Positions 32,912-41,400 of a DNA stretch of 64,000 nt are shown here, one piece after another. Positions within the stretch are counted from its first letter, which is position 1, and each line of letters opens with the position of its first letter. The DNA is taken from positions 150,611 through 214,610 of the forward strand of contig DDUR01000076.1 of NCBI GenBank assembly GCA_002344895.1, given 5' to 3'. The notes under the pieces were generated by a model, which was not told the DNA's origin, searched no databases, and saw nothing but the letters and a program-made list of their open reading frames with translations. The stretch is from Ignavibacteria bacterium UBA2333. Lineage in GTDB: Bacteria > Bacteroidota > Ignavibacteria > Kapaibacteriales > Kapaibacteriaceae. A program made the translations under genes and the position numbers.

Positions 32912-34985
32912 GATTATTCCATGAGAGGTTCCAGTCGCGGGTCGACAGAATTCCATCCAGGTCAGTGTCATACAACGCATAGATACCATGCGTATCTACA
33001 TCGGTCCAGATGAGGTTCTGGTCTGTGCGTGTGATCGAGCCGTTTTGATCGACGTCACCAGCCACCATACCAAAGAGGCGTGTTCCGCCCACAAGGCCAA
33101 GCACCTTCATTGCTGACGCACCACCAAAGACATTCGCTCCGTTCGACATGTCAACAAATCGGTTGGCATTGGATGGTGCAACAAGCTCACGTCCGTCTGT
33201 CATGACGGCAAGGTGATTCCGGTGCAGGAAGGCTACATGATACTCTCCTGGTCGGATACCACGAATAGGCAGTGGTAAGAAGGATGTTGGGTCAACGATC
33301 ATACCATTCTTTGTAAGCAGACCGGTTTGAATGTGACCCGCTTGATCCGTTGGACTCGTACGGAACTCAACCACAATCCAGTCAACAATACTATCGGGCA
33401 TAGCAGCCACCGTCAGTGTTGTACGATTGGGGTCAAGGTTATACGGATAGATTGGTGGTGGTGTGAGGGGCAGGATGTTTGAGGCAACAAGATCCGTCGA
33501 CATGATCGGTGTTACGTCACCACCATATTGCCGCATCGCACCTTCCAGAATGAGTTTCGTACGTAATACCCACACTGTGGAGTACGAAGCCAAACCAATG
33601 GCGAAGTCACCACTGTTCCGAACGTTTGTTGCAATGGAGTAACGGAAGAACGGATCGGCGTTCGTCGGTAAAATGGAAAGACCATCGGCCGCATACTTGT
33701 CTATCACAAATCGCTCAAGAGCCAACGAGTCGAGTTTGTTCCGAAGTGGTCCAGGCGTTTCTTCAAATGGACCATAGGTAACAGAGTCTACCTTGTCAAC
33801 ACGCCACGCATATCCGAAGTCGAGTGTATACGAGGAGTCTGGCACTGGCACTCCGATTGCGTCCTGGAGTTCAACCTGGAAGAATCGTTGAACCTTGTCG
33901 ATACCAATGTTTGTTGGTAATGGTACCGTCCTCGGTTTTACACGTAGTTCAATACGTCGTACGGGTCCTTGCAGTTGGGCATTCGCAAACCGCATCGACG
34001 TGCGGCGGTTATTCATGACGTGTGTTCGGCCTGGTTGGAGCGTTGTACGCACCATGGTCCCGTTCACTTCTTCGTCCCCGGTGATAAACACCGGATCCGT
34101 ACCAGCTGGAACGTAGAAGAGTTTATATCGAAGAGAATCCGTCGCTTCAGTGTAGATATCACCTTCCAGTCGCATAGAATCGTTTACCCATGCGTCGGAC
34201 GACAACGTAAGGCCTGAGTCATTGTCTTGATGGAGTTTTCCCAGTTCCGTCGTACCGCGTGGGATCTCTGCACCACTAATCTGTGGTGACTCACCATAGT
34301 AACGAACGTGATAGCGAGGACCGACCGGAGTTGTTGCAATACTTCCCGAATCATCACGCCAGATCCATGACTGGTCCAGCATGGATATGTTATCGAGTGT
34401 GGTATTGTCTAACCGACCCCGTTGCAGATCAAAGCGTTCTACAACACGTAGTCCACCACCACGCGTTACAATGGCTCCCGAATCATTGATGAGCTCAATA
34501 ATTGGCAGACTACCGCGACCGCTGATATCTTGTTGTCGTACACCGTCGAGTAAGAATCGACCAAATCGTTGTCCGGGATTTACAATGCCTTCATGACGCA
34601 CGGTAAACTCAGCCGATATCCAGGATGGCGCAACGAGGTCGAGTATCGTCAGTGTGTCCGCCGTACTGAACAAGTTTCGAGCACGAATGGGCTCGGTGAC
34701 ATCAATCAACTTTTTGCGTGCCGTGCCAGAGAAGTGAAGATCCCAATACGTCAGATGTGCAACGAGTTGACTGTCGTTACCAATACGCGTGTACTCAACA
34801 CGACCGCCAATGGTGTCCTGACGAATGATGGCATCACCAACAATCTCAAGAGTACCACTGTTATGTATGACACCCTGGCTGTTGAGCGTAGACGGAATCT
34901 GAGCCGACACTGCCGTCGTCATGCAGACGACGGCAATGAGAGCTGCTGAGATAAAGGGCAGGTGGATTGGACAACGTACGCTCAT
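32886..34985 (-). CDS. Large secreted protein with dockerin-like C-terminus
   Basis: A 699-residue protein with a signal peptide (MSVRCPIHLPFISAALIAVVC ... SAQ). The N-terminal ~330 residues resemble the first part of the next protein upstream (34982-37069): a sequence beginning with VIHNSGTLEIVGDAII, then a series of strand-turn repeats suggesting a beta-helix or sandwich. The last ~60 residues contain two EF-hand-like calcium loops, GDVDQNGSITRTD and DTDLDGILSTRDWN, spaced as in type I dockerins, and no type IX domain. It overlaps the next gene by 26 bp and the previous stop by 4 bp. Function unknown; surface location is likely. Confidence 0.7.
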   Translation of the reverse strand: MSVRCPIHLPFISAALIAVVCMTTAVSAQIPSTLNSQGVIHNSGTLEIVGDAIIRQDTIGGRVEYTRIGNDSQLVAHLTYWDLHFSGTARKKLIDVTEPIRARNLFSTADTLTILDLVAPSWISAEFTVRHEGIVNPGQRFGRFLLDGVRQQDISGRGSLPIIELINDSGAIVTRGGGLRVVERFDLQRGRLDNTTLDNISMLDQSWIWRDDSGSIATTPVGPRYHVRYYGESPQISGAEIPRGTTELGKLHQDNDSGLTLSSDAWVNDSMRLEGDIYTEATDSLRYKLFYVPAGTDPVFITGDEEVNGTMVRTTLQPGRTHVMNNRRTSMRFANAQLQGPVRRIELRVKPRTVPLPTNIGIDKVQRFFQVELQDAIGVPVPDSSYTLDFGYAWRVDKVDSVTYGPFEETPGPLRNKLDSLALERFVIDKYAADGLSILPTNADPFFRYSIATNVRNSGDFAIGLASYSTVWVLRTKLILEGAMRQYGGDVTPIMSTDLVASNILPLTPPPIYPYNLDPNRTTLTVAAMPDSIVDWIVVEFRTSPTDQAGHIQTGLLTKNGMIVDPTSFLPLPIRGIRPGEYHVAFLHRNHLAVMTDGRELVAPSNANRFVDMSNGANVFGGASAMKVLGLVGGTRLFGMVAGDVDQNGSITRTDQNLIWTDVDTHGIYALYDTDLDGILSTRDWNLSWNNRGRTSVVP

Positions 34986-37069
34986 GGTATACCCACACGT
35001 AGTCGTCCAGCATTAAACACCGTGGCGTCTGCGCCAAGCAGAAGGTTCGTCACGGTAATCGTCGACGATGGATAGACAACAAGTCCACCATCGATGTCTG
35101 TGGCTGTTACGTCTTGCGACAAGGTAGGCACAAGGGCCGGAGCTTGACGGAAGATGCGCATATCAACGCCTGCTGCAGGAACGTAACTAAACGTGTTAAA
35201 CGTTCCCGTTGAGCCAAAGAGCAGGGATGAATTTTGCATTGCACCCACAATCACTAGCTGCGAAAGGCTGTCGGGATACCGTTCTGCAACGGCATAGTTG
35301 TCACTAGCGCGAACGTATCCAACGTGCACTGTAAAGCCATCAATGATCACCCGATCAATTGGTTCTGGCTCTCGTGCTTCGTCCCACGTAAATGGATTAC
35401 TCCAGCGTCCGCTCGCAATGGCACGAAGTGTATCACGCGAACCACGCAGAAGCAGGTCATTACCATCATCAAGCCGGATGTTGTCAGCGCCGGACCGTGA
35501 GATACCAAAAAGTTCTACGTAGGCAATACCGGTACTTTGTGCGAGCGACCGACGGTTATATGTCGGAGGTAACGTTGGTGTGAGTTTGAGTGCTCGCTCG
35601 TTTGGTGCCGGATAAGCATTGTACATCTTCAACAAACGTTCACTTGCCGTTGGATCCCACGGTGATGGGATATCGGATGCTCTATATCCTGCACGTACAA
35701 GAGCTTGCCATTCTCCACTAGCCGTTACCGTCAGTTTGCGGAAAACATCCGTTGTAGGATCGTAGGCATTAGGACGTGTCTGTGGACGTGAATCAAGTGT
35801 AAGCGTGTCCGGTTTTGCAATGAAGTTGAAGAAGGTCTCTTCGTTGTTATAGACGTACGTTACAGACGTGTCACCACGACGCAGATCTCGGCGTAACCGT
35901 CCAACTACTTCAGCCAGATTTGTGTACAGTGCCCGACCCGTTGTCATACTCATGGTATGAGGGATCATAACAATGTTTGTGTCGTTCACTGTAAGGTCGG
36001 TGTATACGTGGACGTCACCATTTGCCCCTTTTACCCCTTTCGATGTCATCAGGTTACCATAGGGATGTGTCCCAACGGTAGCCTGCACAATCTGCGGTGT
36101 CTGTGTGCCCGTATAGTGCACGAGTGACGTGCTGTCAAACGAGACATTCACAAGAGGCGGGTGTTCATTTCGGAACTCACCAAGAATGTCAAGGCGCGTT
36201 CGTGCGCCCATCACAAGACGTGCCGTGTCGGCATTCCGAAGAACGATGAGTCCCGTTGGCATCACAAAGACAGTATCAGACCCCTGAGGAATGACAAAGT
36301 CGCCATTCCTCACACTGACGTCCTCATGGAGAAAACTCACTCCCCTGCCAGTCTCAAGGTGTCCAACGGTATCAATGTCGATATCGGCAAAGGCGTATGA
36401 ATCCGAGCCCCAGTAGAACTCGCCATACACACGTAATGGTGCTGAAGTTTCGCCGGTGAAGATTCCGTCCATACGGACTTCATCTGAATCGCGGACATTC
36501 TTGACACTGTTACGAATCGTCATGTTGTTGTAACGATTTACGTTACCACTCATTCCCCGTTCAGACGTGAGGTATTGCGGCTGTGAACCGTCGTATGTAA
36601 ACGTGCCGTTATAGGTACGTGGACCAGAGAGAGTGATGAGGTATTCACCACCAACAAAGACACTATCAGGGATCCACTTTGGTGCCTCGTCGGCATTCTC
36701 TAAATTGGTATAGTATCGTGGTTGAAGATTCTGGCGAGCCGTACCTGTTTTCTTGTATCGAACGAGTCCTGGCACACGCCACGCTGGATCTTGTCCGAGA
36801 ACCGTCGAACTGGCAGTAAATCCATCAAGGTCCGTGAACAGATTGTCCGTACCAGCAAACTCGATTACATTGTTCGTGATCGCAGCGAACGGAGCGGCGT
36901 TTTTGTATCGGCCCGTATCGGACTTAAATCGAATTGTGCCTGAGTTCTTGACGGAACCGGTAGCGCGATTCTCAAGGTGCTGACTGTGCAGCGGTATAGC
37001 CGTAGCGAGGACGATCGCCACGGAGGCGATCGCGACGAAGAGTCGGTGATATCGTGTCCGCGTTGTCAC
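34982..37069 (-). CDS. Large secreted beta-rich protein
   Basis: A 695-residue protein with a signal peptide (MTTRTRYHRLFVAIASVAIVLATAIPLHSQ). The opening RATGSVKNSGTIRFKSDTG parallels the neighbours at 32886 and 37066, which suggests duplication. Repeated strands with IxV/FxG turns (VYGEFYWGSDSYAFADIDIDTVG; NGDFVIPQGSDTVFVMPTGLIVL) indicate a beta-solenoid or stacked sandwich. The segment ASGRWSNPFTWDEAREPEPIDRVIIDGFTVHV recalls the G8/ASGNWSNPxTW motif found in surface proteins. The C-terminus LLGADATVFNAGRLRVGIP is not a standard sorting domain. Start and stop both overlap neighbours by 4 bp. A GGGGC doublet encodes KGVKGA. Confidence 0.7.
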   Translation of the reverse strand: MTTRTRYHRLFVAIASVAIVLATAIPLHSQHLENRATGSVKNSGTIRFKSDTGRYKNAAPFAAITNNVIEFAGTDNLFTDLDGFTASSTVLGQDPAWRVPGLVRYKKTGTARQNLQPRYYTNLENADEAPKWIPDSVFVGGEYLITLSGPRTYNGTFTYDGSQPQYLTSERGMSGNVNRYNNMTIRNSVKNVRDSDEVRMDGIFTGETSAPLRVYGEFYWGSDSYAFADIDIDTVGHLETGRGVSFLHEDVSVRNGDFVIPQGSDTVFVMPTGLIVLRNADTARLVMGARTRLDILGEFRNEHPPLVNVSFDSTSLVHYTGTQTPQIVQATVGTHPYGNLMTSKGVKGANGDVHVYTDLTVNDTNIVMIPHTMSMTTGRALYTNLAEVVGRLRRDLRRGDTSVTYVYNNEETFFNFIAKPDTLTLDSRPQTRPNAYDPTTDVFRKLTVTASGEWQALVRAGYRASDIPSPWDPTASERLLKMYNAYPAPNERALKLTPTLPPTYNRRSLAQSTGIAYVELFGISRSGADNIRLDDGNDLLLRGSRDTLRAIASGRWSNPFTWDEAREPEPIDRVIIDGFTVHVGYVRASDNYAVAERYPDSLSQLVIVGAMQNSSLLFGSTGTFNTFSYVPAAGVDMRIFRQAPALVPTLSQDVTATDIDGGLVVYPSSTITVTNLLLGADATVFNAGRLRVGIP
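36023..36038 (-). repeat. GGGGC doublet, copy 11
   Basis: AAGGGGTAAAAGGGGC on the - (sense) strand, encoding K-G-V-K-G-A. Confidence 0.8.
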
Positions 37070-37485
37070 GGTCGGCCGATGTTAATCTCTCCCTCATTGT
37101 TAAGATCACCGTCGTTAAATATCGATCCTTCAACGTCGAGTGATCCCGCTGCATATCTCCAGCATGTTCCGTAGATGGAAATATGAAGGTCATTCACAAC
37201 CTGAACGTAGGCATCAAGTAACATGTACCATCCGCCTTGGAACAGACGTGCGGTTCCACGAACACGTAGCGTAGCGTCATCATAGACACGGACTTCTCCA
37301 CTGAGGTGTTGAACGTCTCCATTCACAACCATCAGGACATTTTCACGGACGTGAACCTGGGCACCGTTAATCGTCATGGTTTGTGCCGATACATCCACAC
37401 TCATTCCAGCCGCAACAATCATTACGATTGTGCACAACATCAGAACGATGGATAAGGGGCGATATGGGGCAATAGGACAATTCAT
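37066..37485 (-). CDS. Small secreted protein with N-terminal beta repeats
   Basis: A 139-residue protein. ATG 37485 follows the upstream TAA by one base and gives a signal peptide (MNCPIAPYRPLSIVLMLCTIVMIVAAGMSVDVSAQ) that is longer than usual. The mature ~100 residues have strands such as VHVRENVLMVVNGDVQHLSGEVRVYDDATLRVRGTARLF and end SIFNDGDLNNEGEINIGRP, closely resembling the opening modules of the two larger proteins downstream (NSGTIRF, NSGTLEIVG). It may be a free copy of that module or a cap protein. The C-terminus overlaps the next start as ATGA. A GGGGC doublet occupies codons 6-11, ahead of the hydrophobic core. Confidence 0.65.
   Translation of the reverse strand: MNCPIAPYRPLSIVLMLCTIVMIVAAGMSVDVSAQTMTINGAQVHVRENVLMVVNGDVQHLSGEVRVYDDATLRVRGTARLFQGGWYMLLDAYVQVVNDLHISIYGTCWRYAAGSLDVEGSIFNDGDLNNEGEINIGRP
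37454..37470 (+). repeat. GGGGC doublet, copy 12
   Basis: AAGGGGCGATATGGGGC (17 bp) on the + strand, within the signal-peptide codons of the - strand gene, encoding C-P-I-A-P-Y. Confidence 0.75.
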
Positions 37486-37486
37486 G

Positions 37487-38704
37487 TTAGTTGGCGCGAC
37501 GTGCCACTTCAATCCATGACGTTGTTGGTGCATCCCACATCAGCGTGATTGTATCGTTGGTATTACCCTGGAAATTTCCTGACAGCAGATAACCTGCTGC
37601 ATCAAGGATCTCAACACCATTTGCTGCAACCGTTCCTACAACTCGAATAATGAGGAGTTGACCATCAACCATTCCAGCACCGGCCGTCATCGTAATGGTT
37701 CGGTTCGCAGGTAGACCATCGGATGTAAGACGCAGGACGGTAACACCAGCACCAACAACAATGTTTGTATTGTCGGCATTAATGTTATTGGCCTGAACAA
37801 CAGGACCACCAAAGTCATTGGCCCATTCAATCGTCGCATCGTTACCAGCAACAGCGTTTATCTTCAGCACCTGATTTACTGTTCCTACAGCAGATGGCAG
37901 TGTGTAGATGTTGTCATTTGCCATTGTACCAGCACGGAAACCGATAAAGTTCGTTCCTGCTGGTGGGAAAGCACCCGTTGTGGCATTGGCTTCATAGAAG
38001 CGCAGTTGTGACGGAGTGTTGTTGTTGTTGGCGAGGTGAATCGATGTATTCCCAAGAAGGAAGGTATTTGCTGACGTTGTCGACAATGCCCCACCCGTAG
38101 AGTATCCGAGTGAGTTATTCCCCGTCATTGTGAGTGACTGTCCACCAAGAACAACAGAATAGTCTCCTTGTGCCGTGTTCGACTGTCCACCAAGGACAAG
38201 GGAATACTGATTCTGTGCTGTGTTGTTCGCCCCACCAAGAATTGCCGAGAACGGTCCGGCTGCTGTTTGTGTTGCAAGTGCACGTGAACCCTGGGCGTCA
38301 AGGGCGTACTGGCCAACTGGTGCGCCAACTAACGTCGTAAATGGCGACCGACGACGAATATTACCTTGACCAGCCGTTGCTTCTTCAAAGACAAGAGGCA
38401 CGTTAATTGACGGTGCTACTACCCACTGGAGCGTGGCCGTTGTACCAGCTATACTTGCCACCTGTAATACTGCATTTGCAGCGGGTACAGGACCCGGCAT
38501 AATCAACGTATAACTCGTTGTTTGTGTAGCAGCGTTTGCCGGCTCAATGGTGAGTGTGTTTTTTGTTGTCCCCGCCGTGCCACCATCGTTCATAATGAGA
38601 CGTCGGCCGGACAGGTCACCCAGTTGTTGCGACGTAGCAGTCACTGCAGTTGTCACTGCAAGTGCTATCACACACATCGCCGATTTGATCAGTGTTCCTC
38701 TCAT
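37487..38704 (-). CDS. Secreted fibre protein with YadA-head-like repeats
   Basis: A 405-residue protein with a signal peptide (MRGTLIKSAMCVIALAVTTAVTA). Around residues 150-190 are head-type repeats of the trimeric-adhesin kind: FSAILGGANNTAQNQYSLVLGGQSNTAQ and a third LGG copy, spaced 14-15 residues, which in YadA build a left-handed beta-roll. Around this are Asn/Thr/Gly-rich strands and a C-terminal part with GNTNDTITLMWDAPTTSWIEV. There is no membrane anchor domain of the YadA type, so it is not a classical autotransporter; it may be exported by another route and form a trimeric fibre. It shares a 1-bp overlap with the previous gene. Confidence 0.68.
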   Translation of the reverse strand: MRGTLIKSAMCVIALAVTTAVTATSQQLGDLSGRRLIMNDGGTAGTTKNTLTIEPANAATQTTSYTLIMPGPVPAANAVLQVASIAGTTATLQWVVAPSINVPLVFEEATAGQGNIRRRSPFTTLVGAPVGQYALDAQGSRALATQTAAGPFSAILGGANNTAQNQYSLVLGGQSNTAQGDYSVVLGGQSLTMTGNNSLGYSTGGALSTTSANTFLLGNTSIHLANNNNTPSQLRFYEANATTGAFPPAGTNFIGFRAGTMANDNIYTLPSAVGTVNQVLKINAVAGNDATIEWANDFGGPVVQANNINADNTNIVVGAGVTVLRLTSDGLPANRTITMTAGAGMVDGQLLIIRVVGTVAANGVEILDAAGYLLSGNFQGNTNDTITLMWDAPTTSWIEVARRAN

Positions 38705-40404
38705 CAGTTCGTCATCCGTGTGGCCTTGATGAAGGAATTTGTGAGAATGTTGATCGTCTTACCTGCCGTTGTTGTGGCGGCCTGCAACGTAAGATTGCCT
38801 GCAGTGCCACCCATCACAACAAGTCCCTTAACATAGATCGACATGTCGGAACCCGGCGATGAGGTGTTGACCGGAATGTCTGTTGCAGCTGTACCACTGC
38901 CTGTAATACTGCTTGGTGCAATACTCGCTCCCACGGCATTCACAATTCCCCAGCGGATTGATGCTCCAGCTGGTACCGTAAAGGCAATCTGAAGATCAGC
39001 ATCAGCCGTTGTTCCGTCAAAAGCAATCAGACCTTCGAACTCGTAGACGTAGTTGGTTGCCAGCGGCACAACAAGTTGTGCGTCCGATGTTAACGTTGTT
39101 GACGAATATGCCAGGTCGGCCGTTCTGCGCGCAAAAAGTGGTGCCGGAGCTGTTGGTTCCGGTGTCCATTCCAGTTGTGCTTCTGTACCAGCCAGCGAGG
39201 CAATGCGTAGTGCCGAACCCACAGCACCCTGTGTTGACGGCAGCCGATACTCATGTGACGTCAGTGCAGCCGGAGCACGTACTTCAATATCCCCGCCGCC
39301 CGTGGAAACAAACAACGCTGCTCCAGAAATGCGCGCATCAAAGAGATACGTTATACTTCGGTTACTTGTACCAGCCAACAATGTTGTGAGTCCGGCTGGA
39401 ATGTCCGCATTGGTTGAACCAAGGTAGACGTCGTCATCGTTAATACTCGTCGCTACAATGGAATATGTGTTTCCAGGAACACCAACTGTCTGGAACAAAC
39501 CTGCTACACCCAGGCCAGCACCGGTTGAGTTAACGTTTGTGCGGACACCAAAAGCATCGGCACTGTTTGTCGCGCGAACGTATCCGTCAAAACCAATACT
39601 ATGCCGTAAGCCGTCTCGACCAGCAAGGTACCCCGTACCATTTCCTGTTGCCAGCGGTAGTGTTGTTACACCGAGTGTTTGTGCTTCAATCAACAAACCA
39701 ACATTTGGTGCATTTGTACCGGCAGCCCGACCAATCATCATACCGTTTCCGGTTCCATCTGCTGTGGTACTGAGAACGATACCGGCATTGTCGTTACCAG
39801 TAACACCAATGTTCTGCACCAACAAACCGTTCGATGTTGTTGTGCCCGTCATGTCGATGTTCACACCATTCGCGCCGGTTGCACCAATACCTGCTACGGT
39901 TAGCCGCGTACCAAGCAACGGTGTTGCAGTACCGATACCAATCTCCCCCGTCACCAGCGTACGCATACGCTCCAGGTTGTTCACGCGGAAGACAAGATCA
40001 ACAGCATCCGTTGTACCCAAAAAGTTTGTTGCCGCATTGAGTCCAGCGTTACCACCCGTTAACCATGGAACCGTTACCGACCACGTCGGTACACCAGCCG
40101 TCATGGTTAAGGTCGCACCATTTGTGCCCGGGGGTAACCACGTTAACGAGTCAATACTACCAACACGACGAACATACATGAGTGACGAGGTCACGCCCAC
40201 CGTATCTGGAAAGACCAAGGTCCACGGTAATGCCTGTGTATGCCCTGCATGAGGAACAAGACTCAGACGGCCATTGAGTGGACTTCGTAGAACAAGCGAG
40301 TCCGACAATGTTCCCTGAGCTGACATGTCGGTACCGGCACAGGTCATCAGCACCACAAAGATTGTGGTGACCAAACCAAAACGATATGTCTGGAAAGACT
40401 TCAT
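38704..40404 (-). CDS. Secreted fibre protein, FLGTTDA module family
   Basis: A 566-residue protein with a signal peptide (MKSFQTYRFGLVTTIFVVLMTCAG ... SAQ). After a beta-rich lead it contains the module PWLTGGNAGLNAATNFLGTTDAVDLVFRVNNLERMR followed by EIGIGTATPLLG, also found nearly unchanged in the next protein upstream (40408) and in looser form in the giant protein. Later parts hold DYVY-like and GNLTL strands and end NILTNSFIKATRMTN. The gene begins 3 bp after the stop of 40408 and overlaps 37487 by 1 bp. The module is common in Bacteroidota surface fibres; its function is not defined. Confidence 0.68.
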   Translation of the reverse strand: MKSFQTYRFGLVTTIFVVLMTCAGTDMSAQGTLSDSLVLRSPLNGRLSLVPHAGHTQALPWTLVFPDTVGVTSSLMYVRRVGSIDSLTWLPPGTNGATLTMTAGVPTWSVTVPWLTGGNAGLNAATNFLGTTDAVDLVFRVNNLERMRTLVTGEIGIGTATPLLGTRLTVAGIGATGANGVNIDMTGTTTSNGLLVQNIGVTGNDNAGIVLSTTADGTGNGMMIGRAAGTNAPNVGLLIEAQTLGVTTLPLATGNGTGYLAGRDGLRHSIGFDGYVRATNSADAFGVRTNVNSTGAGLGVAGLFQTVGVPGNTYSIVATSINDDDVYLGSTNADIPAGLTTLLAGTSNRSITYLFDARISGAALFVSTGGGDIEVRAPAALTSHEYRLPSTQGAVGSALRIASLAGTEAQLEWTPEPTAPAPLFARRTADLAYSSTTLTSDAQLVVPLATNYVYEFEGLIAFDGTTADADLQIAFTVPAGASIRWGIVNAVGASIAPSSITGSGTAATDIPVNTSSPGSDMSIYVKGLVVMGGTAGNLTLQAATTTAGKTINILTNSFIKATRMTN

Positions 40405-40407
40405 GCC

Positions 40408-41319
40408 TTAGGGGTTAGCCGCCATCCAGTGAATTCGGTAGGAATTGGTGATCGCTGCCGAGGTGACAATGGTAAACGTGTTTGCTACATCGTCGATAGC
40501 TGTTACCTGGGCGTGAACAGCTGGTCCTACTGGACCATTGACGGTTACCGTGATAACGGCACCAACAGCAACGTCAAACGATCCTGTTGGAATAACGAAT
40601 GTTGACGCCGTAGCACCCGGTGTAAAGATGCCACTGCCTACTCCAAGTAACGTCCGGATGTCCGTTGCTGTTCGCCGACGCAGATCTCCATTGTCGTCCG
40701 CCGTCAGGATCCCCTCTGTTGTCAGAGCATCTGCCGACGCTGCACCGAGTGATCGTAGTCGAACATTCTCTGTACCAGCAGCGCCTTGTACATCAAGCTG
40801 ATATCCAGCCGTTGGTGTTACACCAATGCCAACCTCACCAGTAGATTCAATTCGTAATCGTTCAACGTTGTTTGTACGGAAGACAAGATCAACAGCATCC
40901 GTTGTACCAAGGAAGTCTGTTGCATCATTTAAGCCGACGTTTCCACCCGTTAACCATGGCATGGACAACGACCACGTTGGCATACCTGCGTTAATGTAGA
41001 GGATGGTTCCCTGTGCACCTGGCGCAAGCCAGTTCAGATCCGTTGTACTTCCAGCTGTTGTACTCGTTAACAACGATCCCGTTGAGCCAGCCGTTGTTGG
41101 GAAGCGTAACGTCCAATCAACTATTTGACCATTACCAGCCTGCAACGTTGTCGTATTCACGTTGTTGTCGCTGATAAGTCGGGCCTCACGCGTACGTACG
41201 GGCAGCTGTGCCTTCACATCAACACTCAACGATACAAGTATCGTCAGAACGATGCTAAGGGGCACGGCCGCGCCAAGGGCGCGTCCAAAGGGGCGATATG
41301 GTCGGACGGTCGTCTTCAC
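40408..41319 (-). CDS. Secreted fibre protein, FLGTTDA module family
   Basis: A 303-residue protein starting with GTG (41319), without an evident ribosome-binding site. Its signal segment is preceded by MKTTVRPYRPFGRALGAA, which a GGGGC element with an internal hairpin encodes. Mature part: QLPVRTREARLI (shared with the next gene), the FLGTTDA module (about 110-160), and a C-terminal beta domain ending SYRIHWMAANP, similar to the ends of the 41401 and giant proteins (ISWLWIPIP; INWLVRNP). These shared ends suggest one assembly or sorting mechanism for the three. An intergenic double hairpin precedes the gene. Confidence 0.7.
   Translation of the reverse strand: MKTTVRPYRPFGRALGAAVPLSIVLTILVSLSVDVKAQLPVRTREARLISDNNVNTTTLQAGNGQIVDWTLRFPTTAGSTGSLLTSTTAGSTTDLNWLAPGAQGTILYINAGMPTWSLSMPWLTGGNVGLNDATDFLGTTDAVDLVFRTNNVERLRIESTGEVGIGVTPTAGYQLDVQGAAGTENVRLRSLGAASADALTTEGILTADDNGDLRRRTATDIRTLLGVGSGIFTPGATASTFVIPTGSFDVAVGAVITVTVNGPVGPAVHAQVTAIDDVANTFTIVTSAAITNSYRIHWMAANP
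41257..41294 (+). repeat. GGGGC doublet with hairpin spacer
   Basis: Two AAGGGGC heptamers (41257-41263 and 41288-41294) flank a 24-bp GC-rich spacer that contains CGCGCC-AAG-GGCGCG (41269-41283), a 6-bp stem. It lies in the signal-peptide codons of the - strand gene. Confidence 0.65.
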
Positions 41320-41326
41320 GATGTCA

Positions 41327-41384
41327 GATCGTCGGAACGGAACACACGGCTCCGCTCCGACGATCGGGGACAGTGTCCCCGATC
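41327..41384 (-). promoter_or_regulatory. Two overlapping hairpins between secreted-protein genes
   Basis: Between the stop at 41401 and the start at 41319. Hairpin A pairs GATCGTCGGA (41327-41336) with 41356-41365 and CGGA (41338-41341) with 41351-41354. Hairpin B pairs GATCGGGGA (41362-41370) with 41376-41384. Both need the GATC at 41362-41365, so they may exclude each other. No T run follows. Confidence 0.5.
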
Positions 41385-41400
41385 GAGAGAGTGTGGATGC

